Source of the DNA: Kaistella pullorum
GTDB taxonomy: Bacteria; Bacteroidota; Bacteroidia; Flavobacteriales; Weeksellaceae
Direction of reading: 5' to 3'
DNA: 50,006 bases
NCBI RefSeq assembly: GCF_014837035.1
Contig: NZ_JACSPS010000002.1
Location: 851,100-901,105, forward strand
Made by a program: the position numbers and the translations under genes. Below the pieces are notes generated by a model. The model was not told where the DNA came from and made no database searches. It saw only the letters and a list, made by a program, of their open reading frames with translations. Of the stretch, positions 49,857-50,006 are shown piece after piece. Each line of letters begins with the position of its first letter. Position 1 is the stretch's first letter.

Positions 49857-49891
49857 AAGAGAGAGTAAAATTTCATTTTACTCTCTCTTTG
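49857..49891 (+). terminator. Terminator of the cysteine synthase family gene
   Basis: A 14-bp perfect stem joins 49857-49870 and 49876-49889 around TTTCA. It is followed by only a short T run, so it could also act as an mRNA-end stabiliser. Confidence 0.8.
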
Positions 49892-49929
49892 TTTTCGGGC
49901 CGGTCTTCGGCTCCCCATCTTTTACCGGT

Positions 49930-50006
<77 letters not shown>

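Overview
This window comes from a flavobacterium of the Weeksellaceae, most likely a Chryseobacterium or Kaistella relative. Four signs support this. There are about twenty upstream boxes of the Bacteroidota form TAnnTTTG, some with a TTTG or TTG element 18-23 nt further upstream. Shine-Dalgarno sequences are rare. Two secreted proteins end in a type IX secretion (T9SS type A) sorting domain. Family markers such as DUF5683, DUF6438, GSCFA, WbqC and DUF1343/NamZ are present. Coding density is high and most genes are housekeeping. The last 76 bases are pure G and are almost certainly a sequencing or assembly artefact.

Region 1 (1-6.6 kb, all minus strand): tRNA-Asp, thioredoxin, a cysteine desulfurase, then a compact four-gene cassette transcribed as UbiA-type phosphoribosyltransferase, DprE1-like FAD oxidase, DprE2-like SDR and HAD phosphatase. 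These are the steps that build polyprenyl-phosphoryl-arabinofuranose in mycobacteria, and this is the most notable system in the window. An OmpA lipoprotein and a lipocalin lipoprotein lie upstream.

Region 2 (6.7-14.9 kb, minus strand): a tight chain parA-parB-DUF5683-dapB-lepB-WbqC-subtilase, preceded by a TonB-like gene. A perfect hairpin made of two inverted DnaA-box sequences separates tonB from parA.

Region 3 (15.0-21.9 kb): an AT-rich gap, a phage-type endolysin, divergent purA and hpt-adk-obgE purine/GTPase genes, a DUF6438 lipoprotein and a RhlE-type helicase with an unusual leader.

Region 4 (21.9-32.7 kb): a GT-C-like membrane protein with tatD, GSCFA and polyprenyl synthetase genes; a DUF47-PiT phosphate uptake pair; a CsdA-like helicase; DUF2461; and an alpha-amylase lipoprotein with a TlpA-like thioredoxin.

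Region 5 (32.8-41.0 kb): a polysaccharide flippase facing a tight run of polA, YciI, a GT2 glycosyltransferase, an exported amidohydrolase and a GT4-like protein.

Region 6 (41.1-50 kb): two T9SS cargo proteins in tandem, a 1077-residue outer-membrane beta-barrel candidate, divergent namZ and FtsX-type permease genes with crossed promoters, and a cysteine synthase family gene. Three hairpin-forming intergenic repeats (about 9.1, 23.9 and 48.7 kb) appear related in architecture. No insertion sequence, CRISPR array or intact prophage was seen.
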